Positions 1 to 8,036 are shown, numbered from the stretch's first letter. The stretch is DNA of 34,347 nucleotides from an uncultured Clostridia bacterium (GCA_947313885.1 CAMZNU010000027.1:1-34347), one strand, 5' to 3'. Numbers and translations are program-made. The notes: generated from the sequence alone by a model not told the origin.

Positions 1-117
1 TTTGTTCACATTGCCTGATAAATCCCTATCTAGATTTTCTAATAATTTTTTTATTTCTTCTTTTGCATTATTGCACATCTGCTTATACATTTTATTTTCT
101 ATATCTTTTAATTTCAC
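1..117 (-). CDS. 5' end of a possible ISLre2-type transposase (partial)
   Basis: The gene runs off the left edge, so only 39 codons are visible. I chose the GTG at 117 because an AAGGAGG ribosome site lies 5 nt upstream (123-129). An in-frame ATG at 130-132 would lie on top of that site. The visible peptide begins MKLKDIENKMYKQM and contains KKLLENLDRDL. That resembles my memory of the N-terminus of ISLre2/UPF0236 transposases, which have a charged helix ending in a 'E-LD' motif. This is weak evidence because no catalytic region is in the window. A strong hairpin lies directly upstream. If it is a transposase, an insertion element abuts the TIR gene and this is the edge of an accessory region. 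Any other protein with a charged N-terminal helix remains possible. Confidence 0.35.
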   Translation of the reverse strand, partial: MKLKDIENKMYKQMCNNAKEEIKKLLENLDRDLSGNVNK

Positions 118-139
118 CCTTGCCTCCTTCATAAAAAAA

Positions 140-179
140 AAATATTTACTATAGAGTTTTATCTCTATAATAAATATTT
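140..179 (-). terminator. Strong hairpin with minus-strand T-run, just upstream of the edge gene
   Basis: Two 17-nt arms (140-156 and 163-179) pair with one G-U and a 6-nt loop. Read on the minus strand, the stem is followed by about nine T residues (131-140). The result is an intrinsic terminator ending only a few bases before the ribosome site at 123-129. It would stop transcription entering the edge gene from outside, as is known for several insertion elements. It could instead be an attenuator. Confidence 0.6.
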
Positions 180-287
180 TACACTAACTGAAAATGTTGT
201 TGTTGTTTTCTTTTACTTTTAGTTGATATATTTTATTAATTAGTATTCTTTCTTAATTATCTATTTACTTTTTATTTTGCAATACTG

Positions 288-316
288 TTGTTCTATGGCA
301 TCTTTTGTCGTATTAT
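288..316 (+). promoter_or_regulatory. Candidate sigma-A promoter of the TIR gene
   Basis: TTGTTC (288-293) and TATTAT (311-316) are separated by 17 bases. They lie about 30 bases upstream of the SD and start codon at 347. The -10 matches the consensus at 5 of 6 positions and the -35 at 3 of 6. The assignment rests on sequence only. Confidence 0.45.
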
Positions 317-346
317 GTATATGAATACATTAGAGGAGGTATTTAT

Positions 347-1216
347 ATGTTTTACAATCTTTTAGTATCAGCTAATAGCACGGAATGGGATTCGGGTGTT
401 TCGTGTATATATAGAAATAGATTTTGCGAATATACAGACTGTTATACTTTATCATTCTTCCACGATGAAAAAATTAAAGATTTAATGAATTACCCTTGTA
501 TTTTTGCATATGAAAAAAACATTGAAAAAAATCCTAAATATGGACATATTAAAGAAATGACCTTTTTATCTGACAATATAATAAAGATTACTTATGATAT
601 ATTAAATGTTGACACATTTATATCCCATGAAAACCTTTTAGAGTTTGCAAGCGCTCTAGATATAAAGACAAAGTCTTATGATCATGAACTAAATAGGACG
701 CATTGGGCTATTAAAAACATTGATCTCCATAAATTTTTACTGACTAAAAACATTATAGTACCTTCAAAAATAAGCGCTAAACCAGTAGATATTACAAAAC
801 ATGATTTTGATGTTGCTCTAACATTCCCTGGGGAGGTACGTGACAAAGTAGAACCTATAGCTAAAGCTTTTCGTTTAAAATTTGGCGAAAATACAATATT
901 TTATGATAAGTTCTATGTATCACAATTAGCTCGTCCAAATTGTGATACAGTACTTCAAAATATATACAAATCACATTCTAAACTAATTATTATGTTTCTA
1001 TGTAATGAGTATAAAAAAGAATGGTGCGGACTTGAATTTAGAGCAATTAAAGATATTATAAAATGTAACGACGACCATAAAATAATGTTCATTAAAGTTT
1101 CCGACTTTGATAACATAGCTGGTGTATTTTCAATAGATGGATATATTGATATCCACGAATATACTACTGATAAAATAGTTGAATTTATTGAACAACGTTT
1201 ATCTCTGCTAAAATAG
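347..1216 (+). CDS. Stand-alone TIR-domain protein, probable NAD-degrading defence effector
   Basis: This is a 289-residue soluble protein with no signal peptide or membrane segment. I chose the ATG at 347 because GAGGAGGT lies 7-8 nt upstream; an earlier in-frame start at 305 has no such site. The C-terminal ~140 residues form a TIR domain. It opens with FDVALTFPGEVRDKVEPIA (strand A and BB-loop entry) and contains FYDKF. It also has the motif WCGLEFRAI, whose Glu sits where the catalytic Glu of NAD-cleaving TIR domains is found. The N-terminal ~140 residues (FYNLLVSANSTEW, FAYEK, NRTHWAIKNIDL) are a separate domain I cannot name. I recall similar N-termini on other bacterial effector proteins, so it may sense or bind a partner. 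The gene is solitary and convergent with the rlmD operon, beside a possible insertion element. This pattern fits an acquired anti-phage gene. The TIR call is firm, but the defence role is inferred. Confidence 0.85.
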   Translation: MFYNLLVSANSTEWDSGVSCIYRNRFCEYTDCYTLSFFHDEKIKDLMNYPCIFAYEKNIEKNPKYGHIKEMTFLSDNIIKITYDILNVDTFISHENLLEFASALDIKTKSYDHELNRTHWAIKNIDLHKFLLTKNIIVPSKISAKPVDITKHDFDVALTFPGEVRDKVEPIAKAFRLKFGENTIFYDKFYVSQLARPNCDTVLQNIYKSHSKLIIMFLCNEYKKEWCGLEFRAIKDIIKCNDDHKIMFIKVSDFDNIAGVFSIDGYIDIHEYTTDKIVEFIEQRLSLLK

Positions 1217-1224
1217 TATTAAAT

Positions 1225-1260
1225 AAAAAACTACAAATGTTTTATCATTTGTAGTTTTTT
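1225..1260. terminator. Bidirectional terminator between the TIR gene and rlmD
   Basis: CTACAAATG (1231-1239) pairs with CATTTGTAG (1246-1254) around a 6-nt loop, flanked by A6 on the left and T6 on the right. It serves both the plus-strand TIR gene (stop at 1216) and the minus-strand operon ending at 1295. Confidence 0.9.
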
Positions 1261-1294
1261 ACTTATCTACGTTGTAACTGCATTACAACCTTAC

Positions 1295-2644
1295 CTATCG
1301 TTGCAACTTAACCACACATTCAACATGTCCCGTATGACCAAACATATCTACCGGTGTAACTTCTACTAACTTATATCCTTTTTCTACTAAAATTTTAATA
1401 TCTCTTGCTAATGTACCAGGATCACATGATACATAAATAACTTTATTTATATCGTTTGATGATATTGTATTTAATAATCTTTCATCACATCCATTTCTAG
1501 GTGGATCTACAACTATTGCATGTATCTTTTCATAGTTACACACTTCTGTTATTTTCTCTTCTACTTTCCCTACAACAAAGTCAACATTTTCTATTTCATT
1601 GGCTTCTTTATTTTCATGTGCATTTTCTACTGCTTTTTTTAGTACTTCTATACCGTATACTTTTCCACTTTCTTTAGCTAAAAATAATGATATAGTCCCT
1701 ATTCCACAATAAGCATCTATTACTGTTTCACTTTTTTTCAGATTTGCATATTCTACAACTTTATTATAAAGTTTTTCCGTTTGCATACTGTTTACTTGAT
1801 AAAATGATTCCATAGAAATTTTATAAGCTACATCGCCAATTATGTCATTTATATAGTTATTGCCAAATAGAGGTCTACTATCTTGCCCAAATATTTTACT
1901 ACCTTTTTCTTTATTTGAATTTAACATAACACTTTTAATATTTTCGTTATGTGATACTAATCTTTGTACTAAGTTTTCGCTTTCACTAATTCCAAATCCG
2001 TTTAATACAAGCCCTACCATTATTTCATTACTTTTATTTCCAACTCTAACGAATAAATGTTTTACTAGTCCTTTATTTGTTTTTCTATCATAAGCTTTTA
2101 AACCGTTATCATTTAAAAAGTTTTCTACTATTTCTATAATGTCCTTAACTTCTTCTTTTTGTATTAAACAGTCTGTAACTTTAACTACTTCGTGAGTGCC
2201 TTTTTCAAAGAAGCCGAAAATTACTTTGCCATCTTTTTCTCCTGCCTGAAAAACTCCTTTATTTCTAAATCTAAAAGGCACGTCCATTTTAATAATATCT
2301 TCCATTTTAAAATTTTCTATCCCGCCTATTCTTTGAATCGTATCTTTAACTTTTTGTTGCTTATAATTTAGTTGCTCTTCATATGATTCATGTTGTAAGC
2401 TACATCCTCCGCATCTATCGTAAATTTCACATACTGGTTTTACTCTAAACTTTGATTCGCTTATTATATTTATTAGTTTACCGTAGGCATATCTTTTTTT
2501 AACTTTTGTAATTTCTACTTCTACAACGTCACCTGGTAATGTGTCTTTTACAAACACAACCATGTCCTCTATTCTTCCTAGTCCATCACCTTTATTATCT
2601 TGCCCTGTAATTTTTAGATCATATTTATTGCTTTTTTCTAACAT
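1295..2644 (-). CDS. rlmD: 23S rRNA (uracil-5-)-methyltransferase, RlmD/RlmCD type
   Basis: It transfers a methyl group from S-adenosylmethionine to C5 of uridines in 23S rRNA (U1939 and, in RlmCD enzymes, also U747). The 449 residues are typical of the TrmA/RumA family. An N-terminal TRAM domain spans about residues 5-60. Four cysteines for a [4Fe-4S] cluster are present: C72, C78 and C81 (in CxxxxxCGGC) and C159. The SAM motif DAYCGIG is at 310-316. VDPPRNG is near 379-385 and the catalytic Cys C407 lies in SCDPGTL. The general-base Glu lies in GHVE near 442. An AAGGAG site precedes the ATG at 2644. It is the last gene of the plsX-acpP-rnc run, 20 bases after rnc. One such enzyme is usual in Firmicutes and I cannot tell which uridine it targets. 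Confidence 0.95.
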   Translation of the reverse strand: MLEKSNKYDLKITGQDNKGDGLGRIEDMVVFVKDTLPGDVVEVEITKVKKRYAYGKLINIISESKFRVKPVCEIYDRCGGCSLQHESYEEQLNYKQQKVKDTIQRIGGIENFKMEDIIKMDVPFRFRNKGVFQAGEKDGKVIFGFFEKGTHEVVKVTDCLIQKEEVKDIIEIVENFLNDNGLKAYDRKTNKGLVKHLFVRVGNKSNEIMVGLVLNGFGISESENLVQRLVSHNENIKSVMLNSNKEKGSKIFGQDSRPLFGNNYINDIIGDVAYKISMESFYQVNSMQTEKLYNKVVEYANLKKSETVIDAYCGIGTISLFLAKESGKVYGIEVLKKAVENAHENKEANEIENVDFVVGKVEEKITEVCNYEKIHAIVVDPPRNGCDERLLNTISSNDINKVIYVSCDPGTLARDIKILVEKGYKLVEVTPVDMFGHTGHVECVVKLQR

Positions 2645-2664
2645 ATTTTCTCCTTAGATGTAGA

Positions 2665-3342
2665 CTATAGTCTATTTAATTTTGCTATCCCTTTTTTTGC
2701 TGCCTCTTGCTCCCCTGCTTTTTTTGTAACTCCTTTTCCGACACCTAAAATTATGTCATTATGATAAACTTCTATTTCAAAAGATTTATTATGGTCTGGT
2801 CCTTTTTCAGTTTTAACTTTGTACACTAACGGCACTTGACTTTTTTCTTGAATGATTTCTTGTAACATCGTTTTATAATCCATTTTTTTATAATTGTTTT
2901 TTAAAAAATTCATGTCTTTTTCTAACAAGTTATAAATAAATTCATTTGAATTCTCTATGCCCCCATCTAGATAAATGGCACCTATTAATGATTCTAAGCA
3001 ATCTGATAATATAGAATCTCTATTGTTCCCAGATGCTTTTCTTTCACCCTTACTTAGTTTTATATAACGTCCTAATTCTAAGTTTCTTGCATTTTTAGCT
3101 AATGTTTTTTCACAAACAATACTAGCCCTCAATTTAGTAAGCTCCCCTTCTGGAAACTCTTTAAATTTACTATATAAAAGTGTACTTATTGCAAGTTCCA
3201 GTACAGCATCACCTAAAAATTCTACTCTTTCATTACTATTAACTTTTTTTTCATTAGCATATGATGCGTGAATAAATACATTTTCTAAAATTTTTTTATT
3301 TTTAAATTTATATTTTATTTTTTTTTCTAAATTTTCTAGCAT
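2665..3342 (-). CDS. rnc: Ribonuclease III
   Basis: This endonuclease cuts double-stranded RNA, processing rRNA precursors and structured mRNAs. It has 225 residues, the normal size. The catalytic domain carries the signature ERVEFLGDAVLEL (E41 and D45), and SDCLESLIGAIYLDGG supplies D114 and E117 for metal binding. A C-terminal double-stranded-RNA-binding domain spans about residues 154-224, ending in KKAGEQEAAKKGIAKL. It starts 1 base after acpP stops, so the two are probably translationally coupled. In many Firmicutes rnc is followed by smc and ftsY; here it is followed by rlmD. Confidence 0.97.
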   Translation of the reverse strand: MLENLEKKIKYKFKNKKILENVFIHASYANEKKVNSNERVEFLGDAVLELAISTLLYSKFKEFPEGELTKLRASIVCEKTLAKNARNLELGRYIKLSKGERKASGNNRDSILSDCLESLIGAIYLDGGIENSNEFIYNLLEKDMNFLKNNYKKMDYKTMLQEIIQEKSQVPLVYKVKTEKGPDHNKSFEIEVYHNDIILGVGKGVTKKAGEQEAAKKGIAKLNRL

Positions 3343-3343
3343 G

Positions 3344-3562
3344 CTAACTACCTACCTTACACTCAATGTAATCTATTATGTTTTCCACAGATGTAAATTT
3401 TTTTATACTATCATACTCAAACTCAATATCAAATTCTTCCTCTAGCGACATCCCTATTAGTATAATATCTAGTGAATCTTCTATTATAGACTTAACAGGG
3501 CTTGACTTATTTACTTTCTTGTTGCTATAGCTAACTAATATTTTTAAAACTCTTTCTTCCAT
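3344..3562 (-). CDS. acpP: Acyl carrier protein
   Basis: It carries growing fatty-acid chains on a 4'-phosphopantetheine arm in the cytoplasm. The 72 residues are slightly short for AcpP (usually 75-80). The attachment site is the Ser of EDSLD (S30), followed by the acidic helix LEEEFDIEFEYD that docks partner enzymes. The protein is more divergent than a textbook AcpP: the loop before helix II is shortened and the usual 'LGADSLD' reads 'IIEDSLD'. Its position between plsX and rnc is the standard place for the housekeeping fatty-acid ACP, which supports the call. Confidence 0.9.
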   Translation of the reverse strand: MEERVLKILVSYSNKKVNKSSPVKSIIEDSLDIILIGMSLEEEFDIEFEYDSIKKFTSVENIIDYIECKVGS

Positions 3563-3567
3563 TTACT

Positions 3568-4563
3568 CTAACTCTCCTCTATTTTTTTAATTATTTTATT
3601 AGTAATATCTTTATCTATAAAGGTTTGGCATTGTAAAACTGCACCTTTAATTGCTCTAGCATCAGAATTACCATGACTTTTAACAACTAAGGATTTAAGC
3701 CCTAACATAGGTGCACCACCATGTTCTTTATAGTCCATTTTTTTCTTTAAGTTATTAAATACTGGTTTAGATAACAATGCACCTATTTTATATATACTTT
3801 TTTTCATAAATTCTTCTCTTAACATTTCAAACAAACTCTTAGCAAACCCTTCCGTCAATTTTAATATTACATTACCTGTAAATGCATCACATATTACAAC
3901 GTCGGCATCTCCAAATGGTATATCTCTAGCTTCTATATTTCCCTGAAAATTTATAGGTGTATTTTCCAACAATTCATAAGCTTCTTTAATAACATTTGTA
4001 CCCTTGCTTTTTTCCTCTCCAATATTTACTAATTTTACACTTGGGTTTTTAATATTCAACATTTCTTCTATGTAGATAGAACCTAATATTCCGTATTGTT
4101 TTAAATACTCTGGCTTTGGATCTAAGTTAGCACCGCAATCTAATAACAAATAATATCCTTTTTTATTTGGGATTAATGCACCGAAACCTGGTCTTTTTAT
4201 TCCTTTTATTCTTCCTACTATTAATGTCGCCCCTGCCATTAATGCTCCTGTATTACCACATGATATAAAACATTCACCGTCACCATTTTTAATTAGATTT
4301 AATCCCACTACCATAGATGAATCTTTTTTTTCTTTTAAAACTCTAGTAGGGTTATCACATGCATCTACTATTTCTGTAGCACTTTTTATATACACTCTAC
4401 TTTTATCATAATTTTCATTTTTTAACGTTTTATTTATTTCTTCTTCTTTTCCAACTAGTATGACGTTAATATTATTATTTTCTTTTAATGCATCTAGCAC
4501 TCCTTTTATAATTTCTTTTGGTTTACCGTCTGAACCCATTACATCTATTACTATTTTTTTCAT
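3568..4563 (-). CDS. plsX: Phosphate acyltransferase PlsX
   Basis: It converts acyl-ACP plus phosphate to acyl-phosphate, the donor for PlsY in the first step of phospholipid synthesis. It is a peripheral membrane enzyme. The 331 residues match the family. Recognisable segments are the N-terminal IVIDVMGSDGKPKEII, SCGNTGALMAGA near 100-112, LLDCGANLDPKPEYLKQYG, and DAFTGNVILKLTEG towards the C-terminus. It opens the operon plsX-acpP-rnc-rlmD. AGAGGTG precedes the ATG. A long inverted repeat directly upstream overlaps a TATAAT and probably regulates it. The fapR, rpmF or fab genes often found beside plsX are absent here. Confidence 0.97.
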   Translation of the reverse strand: MKKIVIDVMGSDGKPKEIIKGVLDALKENNNINVILVGKEEEINKTLKNENYDKSRVYIKSATEIVDACDNPTRVLKEKKDSSMVVGLNLIKNGDGECFISCGNTGALMAGATLIVGRIKGIKRPGFGALIPNKKGYYLLLDCGANLDPKPEYLKQYGILGSIYIEEMLNIKNPSVKLVNIGEEKSKGTNVIKEAYELLENTPINFQGNIEARDIPFGDADVVICDAFTGNVILKLTEGFAKSLFEMLREEFMKKSIYKIGALLSKPVFNNLKKKMDYKEHGGAPMLGLKSLVVKSHGNSDARAIKGAVLQCQTFIDKDITNKIIKKIEES

Positions 4564-4574
4564 TATACACCTCT

Positions 4575-4610
4575 TTTAGTTTATATATACTACATTATAT
4601 ATAAACTAAA
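4575..4610 (-). promoter_or_regulatory. Perfect 15-bp inverted repeat over the plsX -10 region (candidate operator)
   Basis: TTTAGTTTATATATA (4575-4589) and its exact reverse complement (4596-4610) are separated by 6 bases. On the minus strand a TATAAT spans the inner edge, and the plsX ribosome site follows within a few bases. The arms start with TTAG and end with CTAA, the outer letters of FapR operators, but the centre differs from the consensus I remember. It may be a repressor site, or a leader hairpin that hides the ribosome site. Confidence 0.55.
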
Positions 4611-4647
4611 CTATTTTTCATACCTTTATTTTATATTTAGGTAAAAT

Positions 4648-4686
4648 AAAAGTGTATTTAAAATATTGCTTTAAATACACTTTTTT
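4648..4686. terminator. Terminator of the spoVA operon
   Basis: AAAAGTGTATTTAAA (4648-4662) pairs perfectly with 4670-4684 around a 7-nt loop. It lies 6-44 bases beyond the spoVAD stop on the minus strand. The T-run is better in the plus direction (T6) than in the minus direction (TTTATTTTA). Confidence 0.8.
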
Positions 4687-4691
4687 AAAAG

Positions 4692-5711
4692 TTACATTTC
4701 AATAGCTACGGCATGAGCAATAGACGGTATACTTTGACCTTGTTGTATAGATGTAGAACTTAACAACGCTCCTGTAGGAATAAATAATACTTTTAATATT
4801 TCACCTTTACACATTTTTTTATATATCATTCCTGTAAATGTCACAGCTGAACAAGCGCACCCACTTCCACCACAATGGGTATCTTGTGTTTTTTTATCAA
4901 ATATTTCTATTCCGCAATCTGTGTAAATATCACTTATATCTAATCCATTTTCTAACAAAATATTATTAGTTAGTTGTCGCCCTACATGACCTAAATCACC
5001 TGTAATTACTAAATCATAATAATTAACATTTAATTCAAAATCTGAAAAATGCGTTAATATCGTATCTGCTGCCGCTGGTGCCATAGCTGCCCCCATATTA
5101 TTTGGATCATTTATTCCCATATCTACAATTTTACCTGTTGTTATTTTTTTTATTTTTGGTAAGCCTTTATTTTCATATTTATTATTAGAGCTTATTACGG
5201 CACTACCATCACCTGTAACTGTCCATGATGCTGTTAGTGGTCTTTGGTTTCCAAGTTCTAAAGGTGTTCTAAACTGTCTCTCAGCTGTGCAAAAATGACT
5301 CGATGCACCTACTAATATATTTTCCCCGCCTCCACCATCTAAAATTATACTACCTAATGATAAACTTTCCCCAAAAGTCGAACATGCACCATACACTCCT
5401 AAAAATGGTCTTCCTAAACTTTTTACTCCGTATGTAGTTCCTATGCTTTGATTTAATAAATCTCCCGCTATAACATAGTCAATATCCTCATTTTTCATAC
5501 CAGCTTTTTTTATAGCTAATTTAAAACTCTCCTCTACTAATTTACTTTCAGCTTTTTCCCAACTATTTTCCCCTAATGACATATCTTTTAGTATAACATC
5601 AAAATATTTACTTATAGGTCCATCACCCTCTTTATTTCCAACTATAGATGATGTTGCAACTATATATATTTTATTTTCAAATATTATTGATTGTTTTCCT
5701 ACGTGTTTCAT
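4692..5711 (-). CDS. spoVAD: Stage V sporulation protein AD
   Basis: This is a thiolase-fold protein of the SpoVA channel that binds and moves Ca-dipicolinate across the inner spore membrane. The 339 residues are the usual length. Diagnostic stretches are the N-terminal GKQSIIFENKIYIVATSSIVG, EGDGPISKYFD, and a thiolase-like GACSTFGESL around C110. Later come GDLGHVGRQLT and a glycine/cysteine-rich CGGSGCACSAV. It is the last gene of spoVAA-AB-AC-AD and is followed by a terminator. In Bacillus the operon is transcribed by sigma-G in the forespore; I could not identify such a promoter here. No spoVAE or spoVAF follows, although spoVAE is usually present. Confidence 0.97.
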   Translation of the reverse strand: MKHVGKQSIIFENKIYIVATSSIVGNKEGDGPISKYFDVILKDMSLGENSWEKAESKLVEESFKLAIKKAGMKNEDIDYVIAGDLLNQSIGTTYGVKSLGRPFLGVYGACSTFGESLSLGSIILDGGGGENILVGASSHFCTAERQFRTPLELGNQRPLTASWTVTGDGSAVISSNNKYENKGLPKIKKITTGKIVDMGINDPNNMGAAMAPAAADTILTHFSDFELNVNYYDLVITGDLGHVGRQLTNNILLENGLDISDIYTDCGIEIFDKKTQDTHCGGSGCACSAVTFTGMIYKKMCKGEILKVLFIPTGALLSSTSIQQGQSIPSIAHAVAIEM

Positions 5712-5722
5712 TACTTCACTCC

Positions 5723-6178
5723 TTATAAAATTCCAACTACTAAATAATATATACCTCCTACAATTATAGATGATATTATTCCATATACAATAACAGGTCC
5801 CGCTAAAATAAACATTTTACTTCCTATCCCAACTATTATGCCTTCTTTTTTAAATTCCATCGCCGATGAGGCCACTGCATTAGCAAAACCCGTAATAGGC
5901 ACTATACTTCCCGCACCTGCATATTTGCCCAATTTTTTATACAATCCTATCCCTGTAAATAAAACCCCTAAAAAAATCAATATTATAGTAGTATAACTAC
6001 CAACTACAGTTATATCTGCACCTAATGTTAACAATACATATTCTATTATTTCGCCTATAAGCGATATTGTCCCGCCTACAACGAATGCAAATATACAATC
6101 TTTATATATCTTACTTTTTGGTGATATATCTCTTACCATTTTTTTATATTTTTCTACATTTACATACCCTTCATCCAT
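5723..6178 (-). CDS. spoVAC: Stage V sporulation protein AC
   Basis: This is an inner-spore-membrane protein of the dipicolinate channel; SpoVAC of Bacillus acts as a mechanosensitive channel. The 151 residues hold about four hydrophobic helices. The N-terminus reads YKKMVRDISPKSKIYKDCIFAFVVGG, the SpoVAC pattern of a short cytoplasmic leader containing 'SP' before the first helix. GSIVPITGFANAVASSAMEFKKEG is the conserved central loop. It lies 11 bases upstream of spoVAD in the same operon. SpoVAC and SpoVAE are related, but the leader and gene order favour AC. Confidence 0.93.
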   Translation of the reverse strand: MDEGYVNVEKYKKMVRDISPKSKIYKDCIFAFVVGGTISLIGEIIEYVLLTLGADITVVGSYTTIILIFLGVLFTGIGLYKKLGKYAGAGSIVPITGFANAVASSAMEFKKEGIIVGIGSKMFILAGPVIVYGIISSIIVGGIYYLVVGIL

Positions 6179-6187
6179 TGTTACCTC

Positions 6188-6631
6188 CTACATATTATAA
6201 AATAAACTTTTTGTCACTGTTAATATTGAACCTACCATTTTCCCTAATCCTAATGCTAAAACTACATAACTAAGCCCTATATTCATTTTAAAACGTCTAA
6301 ATATTACAGGTAAAACATCTAATGTTTCCGCTAAAGATATAGCCAAACACCCAACAAAAATACCCGCACTAAACCCAAAGCTTACTACAAATATTTTTGG
6401 CAATGATAGCCTTATATTTGTAAATTCTATTATTGTCCCTAAAATACCGCTCATGACTATTACGTTTTCATAAAATTTTATATGAGATTTAGTTCTGGTT
6501 TTCGTAATGATAGTCGGTATTACACCTATTATTATTATAAATGCAAATACAGCACCCGCTATTACTACGCCTGTAGAAAACATAAAAAAAATAAAAATTA
6601 TATCCATAATCATTTTACTCACCTTCTTCAT
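6188..6631 (-). CDS. spoVAB: Stage V sporulation protein AB
   Basis: This is a small polytopic membrane protein of the SpoVA complex, 147 residues with about four hydrophobic helices. The diagnostic stretch is GFSAGIFVGCLAISLAETL followed by VIFRRF, close to Bacillus SpoVAB. Its start overlaps the end of spoVAA by 17 bases, so the two are translationally coupled. Its precise role in dipicolinate transport is not known in any species I can recall. Confidence 0.92.
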   Translation of the reverse strand: MKKVSKMIMDIIFIFFMFSTGVVIAGAVFAFIIIIGVIPTIITKTRTKSHIKFYENVIVMSGILGTIIEFTNIRLSLPKIFVVSFGFSAGIFVGCLAISLAETLDVLPVIFRRFKMNIGLSYVVLALGLGKMVGSILTVTKSLFYNM

Positions 6632-7229
6632 TACTCAATTTGTTTAATGTTGTTTGTAATACATTTTCTTCATATTGTGTCATTTCTATCTCTATAGGTG
6701 ATGGATCTTTTGTTAACTTCTTATTGCCTACATGATTAAAAAATATAATAATACCAACTCCTATTCCTATAGAATATGGTATACCTATTAACATTGGGCT
6801 TTGTATCGATTCTCCTGTAAATACTTCATATAAATTTGATAATACTGCTACTAATTCTGTTTCCGTATGAAATGATATTATAGCCGTCATACCACCTGCA
6901 AATAGTACTAAACTAACAATCATTACTTTTAATATTTCTACTATGTTATTTTTCACGTTCTTCTCACGCACTATGTGTTCAACTATACACTCATTAACTC
7001 CTAAACTAACTATTTCAATATCTGGAAATTCACATTTTATTTTTTTAACTATTATAAATAAATCAATATAGAAACTTTTTTTTAGGTTGTCTCCTATTTC
7101 GAAAAAAATGATTTCGCCAATGTTTTTTGTTAATTCATTACTAGCTTCAATTTTTGCAATATGTTTTAATTTAATTTTTTTTTTATTATATACCTTTACT
7201 TTGTTTTGAATATATATATATACGAACAA
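6615..7229 (-). CDS. spoVAA: Stage V sporulation protein AA (TTG start)
   Basis: This is the first gene of the spoVA operon. The 204 residues comprise a soluble N-terminal part (KHIAKIEASNELTKNIGEIIFFE, then an alpha/beta domain to ~90) and two hydrophobic segments (about 101-120 and 146-166). The layout and the ending fit SpoVAA, which is membrane-anchored. Translation starts at TTG (7227-7229), set by AAAGGAGG ending 7 nt upstream; no ATG is available nearby. It begins 68 bases after sigE stops, and a small palindrome lies between them (7247-7268). SpoVAA is the most variable SpoVA protein, so this identification leans on gene order. Confidence 0.85.
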   Translation of the reverse strand: MFVYIYIQNKVKVYNKKKIKLKHIAKIEASNELTKNIGEIIFFEIGDNLKKSFYIDLFIIVKKIKCEFPDIEIVSLGVNECIVEHIVREKNVKNNIVEILKVMIVSLVLFAGGMTAIISFHTETELVAVLSNLYEVFTGESIQSPMLIGIPYSIGIGVGIIIFFNHVGNKKLTKDPSPIEIEMTQYEENVLQTTLNKLSNEEGE

Positions 7230-7246
7230 AAAAAGACCTCCTTTAA

Positions 7247-7268
7247 AATAGTATTTTTAAATACTATT
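7247..7268. promoter_or_regulatory. Short palindrome between sigE and spoVAA
   Basis: Two perfect 10-nt arms, AATAGTATTT and AAATACTATT, flank two bases. It lies 4 bases upstream of the spoVAA ribosome site. It lacks a good T-run, so it may be a weak terminator or a protein-binding site. I could not recognise a sigma-G promoter around it. Confidence 0.4.
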
Positions 7269-7297
7269 CCTCAAAAAGTCTATCTTTATCCAATAAT

Positions 7298-8026
7298 CTA
7301 TACCATCTTACTTACTTCTTTTTTTAATCGTATTACTATTCTTTTTTCTAGTCTTGATATATATGATTGTGATATCCCTAACATATCCGCAACTTCCTTT
7401 TGCGTTAGCTCATCTCCACCTCGATTTATTCCATATCTCAGTTCAACTATTCTTTTTTCCCTTGGGTTTAACTTATCTAATGCAATGCCTAATAAATTAC
7501 GTTCAACTTTGCCTTCTACATCCTTGTATATAATATCTTCATCTGTTCCTAAAATATCTGATAATAACAACTCATTACCTTCCCAATCTACATTTAATGG
7601 TTCATCTATTGATACTTCAGTCTTTATTTTAGAGATTTTTCTCAAATACATTAATATCTCATTTTCAATACATCTAGATGCATAAGTTGCAAGTTTTATA
7701 TTTTTATCTGTTTTAAACGTGTTTATAGCTTTTATTAATCCAATATTACCTATTGATATTAAATCTTCTATATTTACCCCAGTATTTTCGAACCTCCTCG
7801 CTATATATACTACCAACCTTAAATTTCTCTCTATTAATATTATTTTTGCTTTTTCTCTCGTACTTTCATCATTCAACCATTCTAATGTTGTAAATTCCTC
7901 TTCTTTAGATAGTGGTTTAGGTAATGCCGGCCCACTACCAACATATAAAACCCTTTTGGGAGTTTTAATAAAACCCTTTTTTATCTTGTTTAACATTTTA
8001 TAATAACTCTTTAATATAAATTTCAA
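7298..8026 (-). CDS. sigE: Sporulation sigma factor E, pro-form
   Basis: This RNA polymerase sigma factor directs early mother-cell transcription during sporulation. The 242 residues align almost end to end with Bacillus SigE. Residues 1-27 are the inhibitory pro-sequence, a basic amphipathic helix. Processing is expected just before Y28 ([10 protein letters not shown]), where Bacillus pro-SigE is cut. Region 2 is very conserved ([21 protein letters not shown] and [14 protein letters not shown]). The region 4 helix-turn-helix [22 protein letters not shown] lies near the C-terminus. It follows the gene for its protease, spoIIGA, by 10 bases. Unlike the usual spoIIGA-sigE-sigG arrangement, the next genes are spoVA and not sigG. 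Confidence 0.98.
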   Translation of the reverse strand: MKFILKSYYKMLNKIKKGFIKTPKRVLYVGSGPALPKPLSKEEEFTTLEWLNDESTREKAKIILIERNLRLVVYIARRFENTGVNIEDLISIGNIGLIKAINTFKTDKNIKLATYASRCIENEILMYLRKISKIKTEVSIDEPLNVDWEGNELLLSDILGTDEDIIYKDVEGKVERNLLGIALDKLNPREKRIVELRYGINRGGDELTQKEVADMLGISQSYISRLEKRIVIRLKKEVSKMV

Positions 8027-8036
8027 AATATACTCC

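Noticed and set aside
192-205. Short GTT repeat upstream of the TIR gene
   Set aside because: There are only about four copies of a trinucleotide in AT-rich DNA. That is too short to mean anything.
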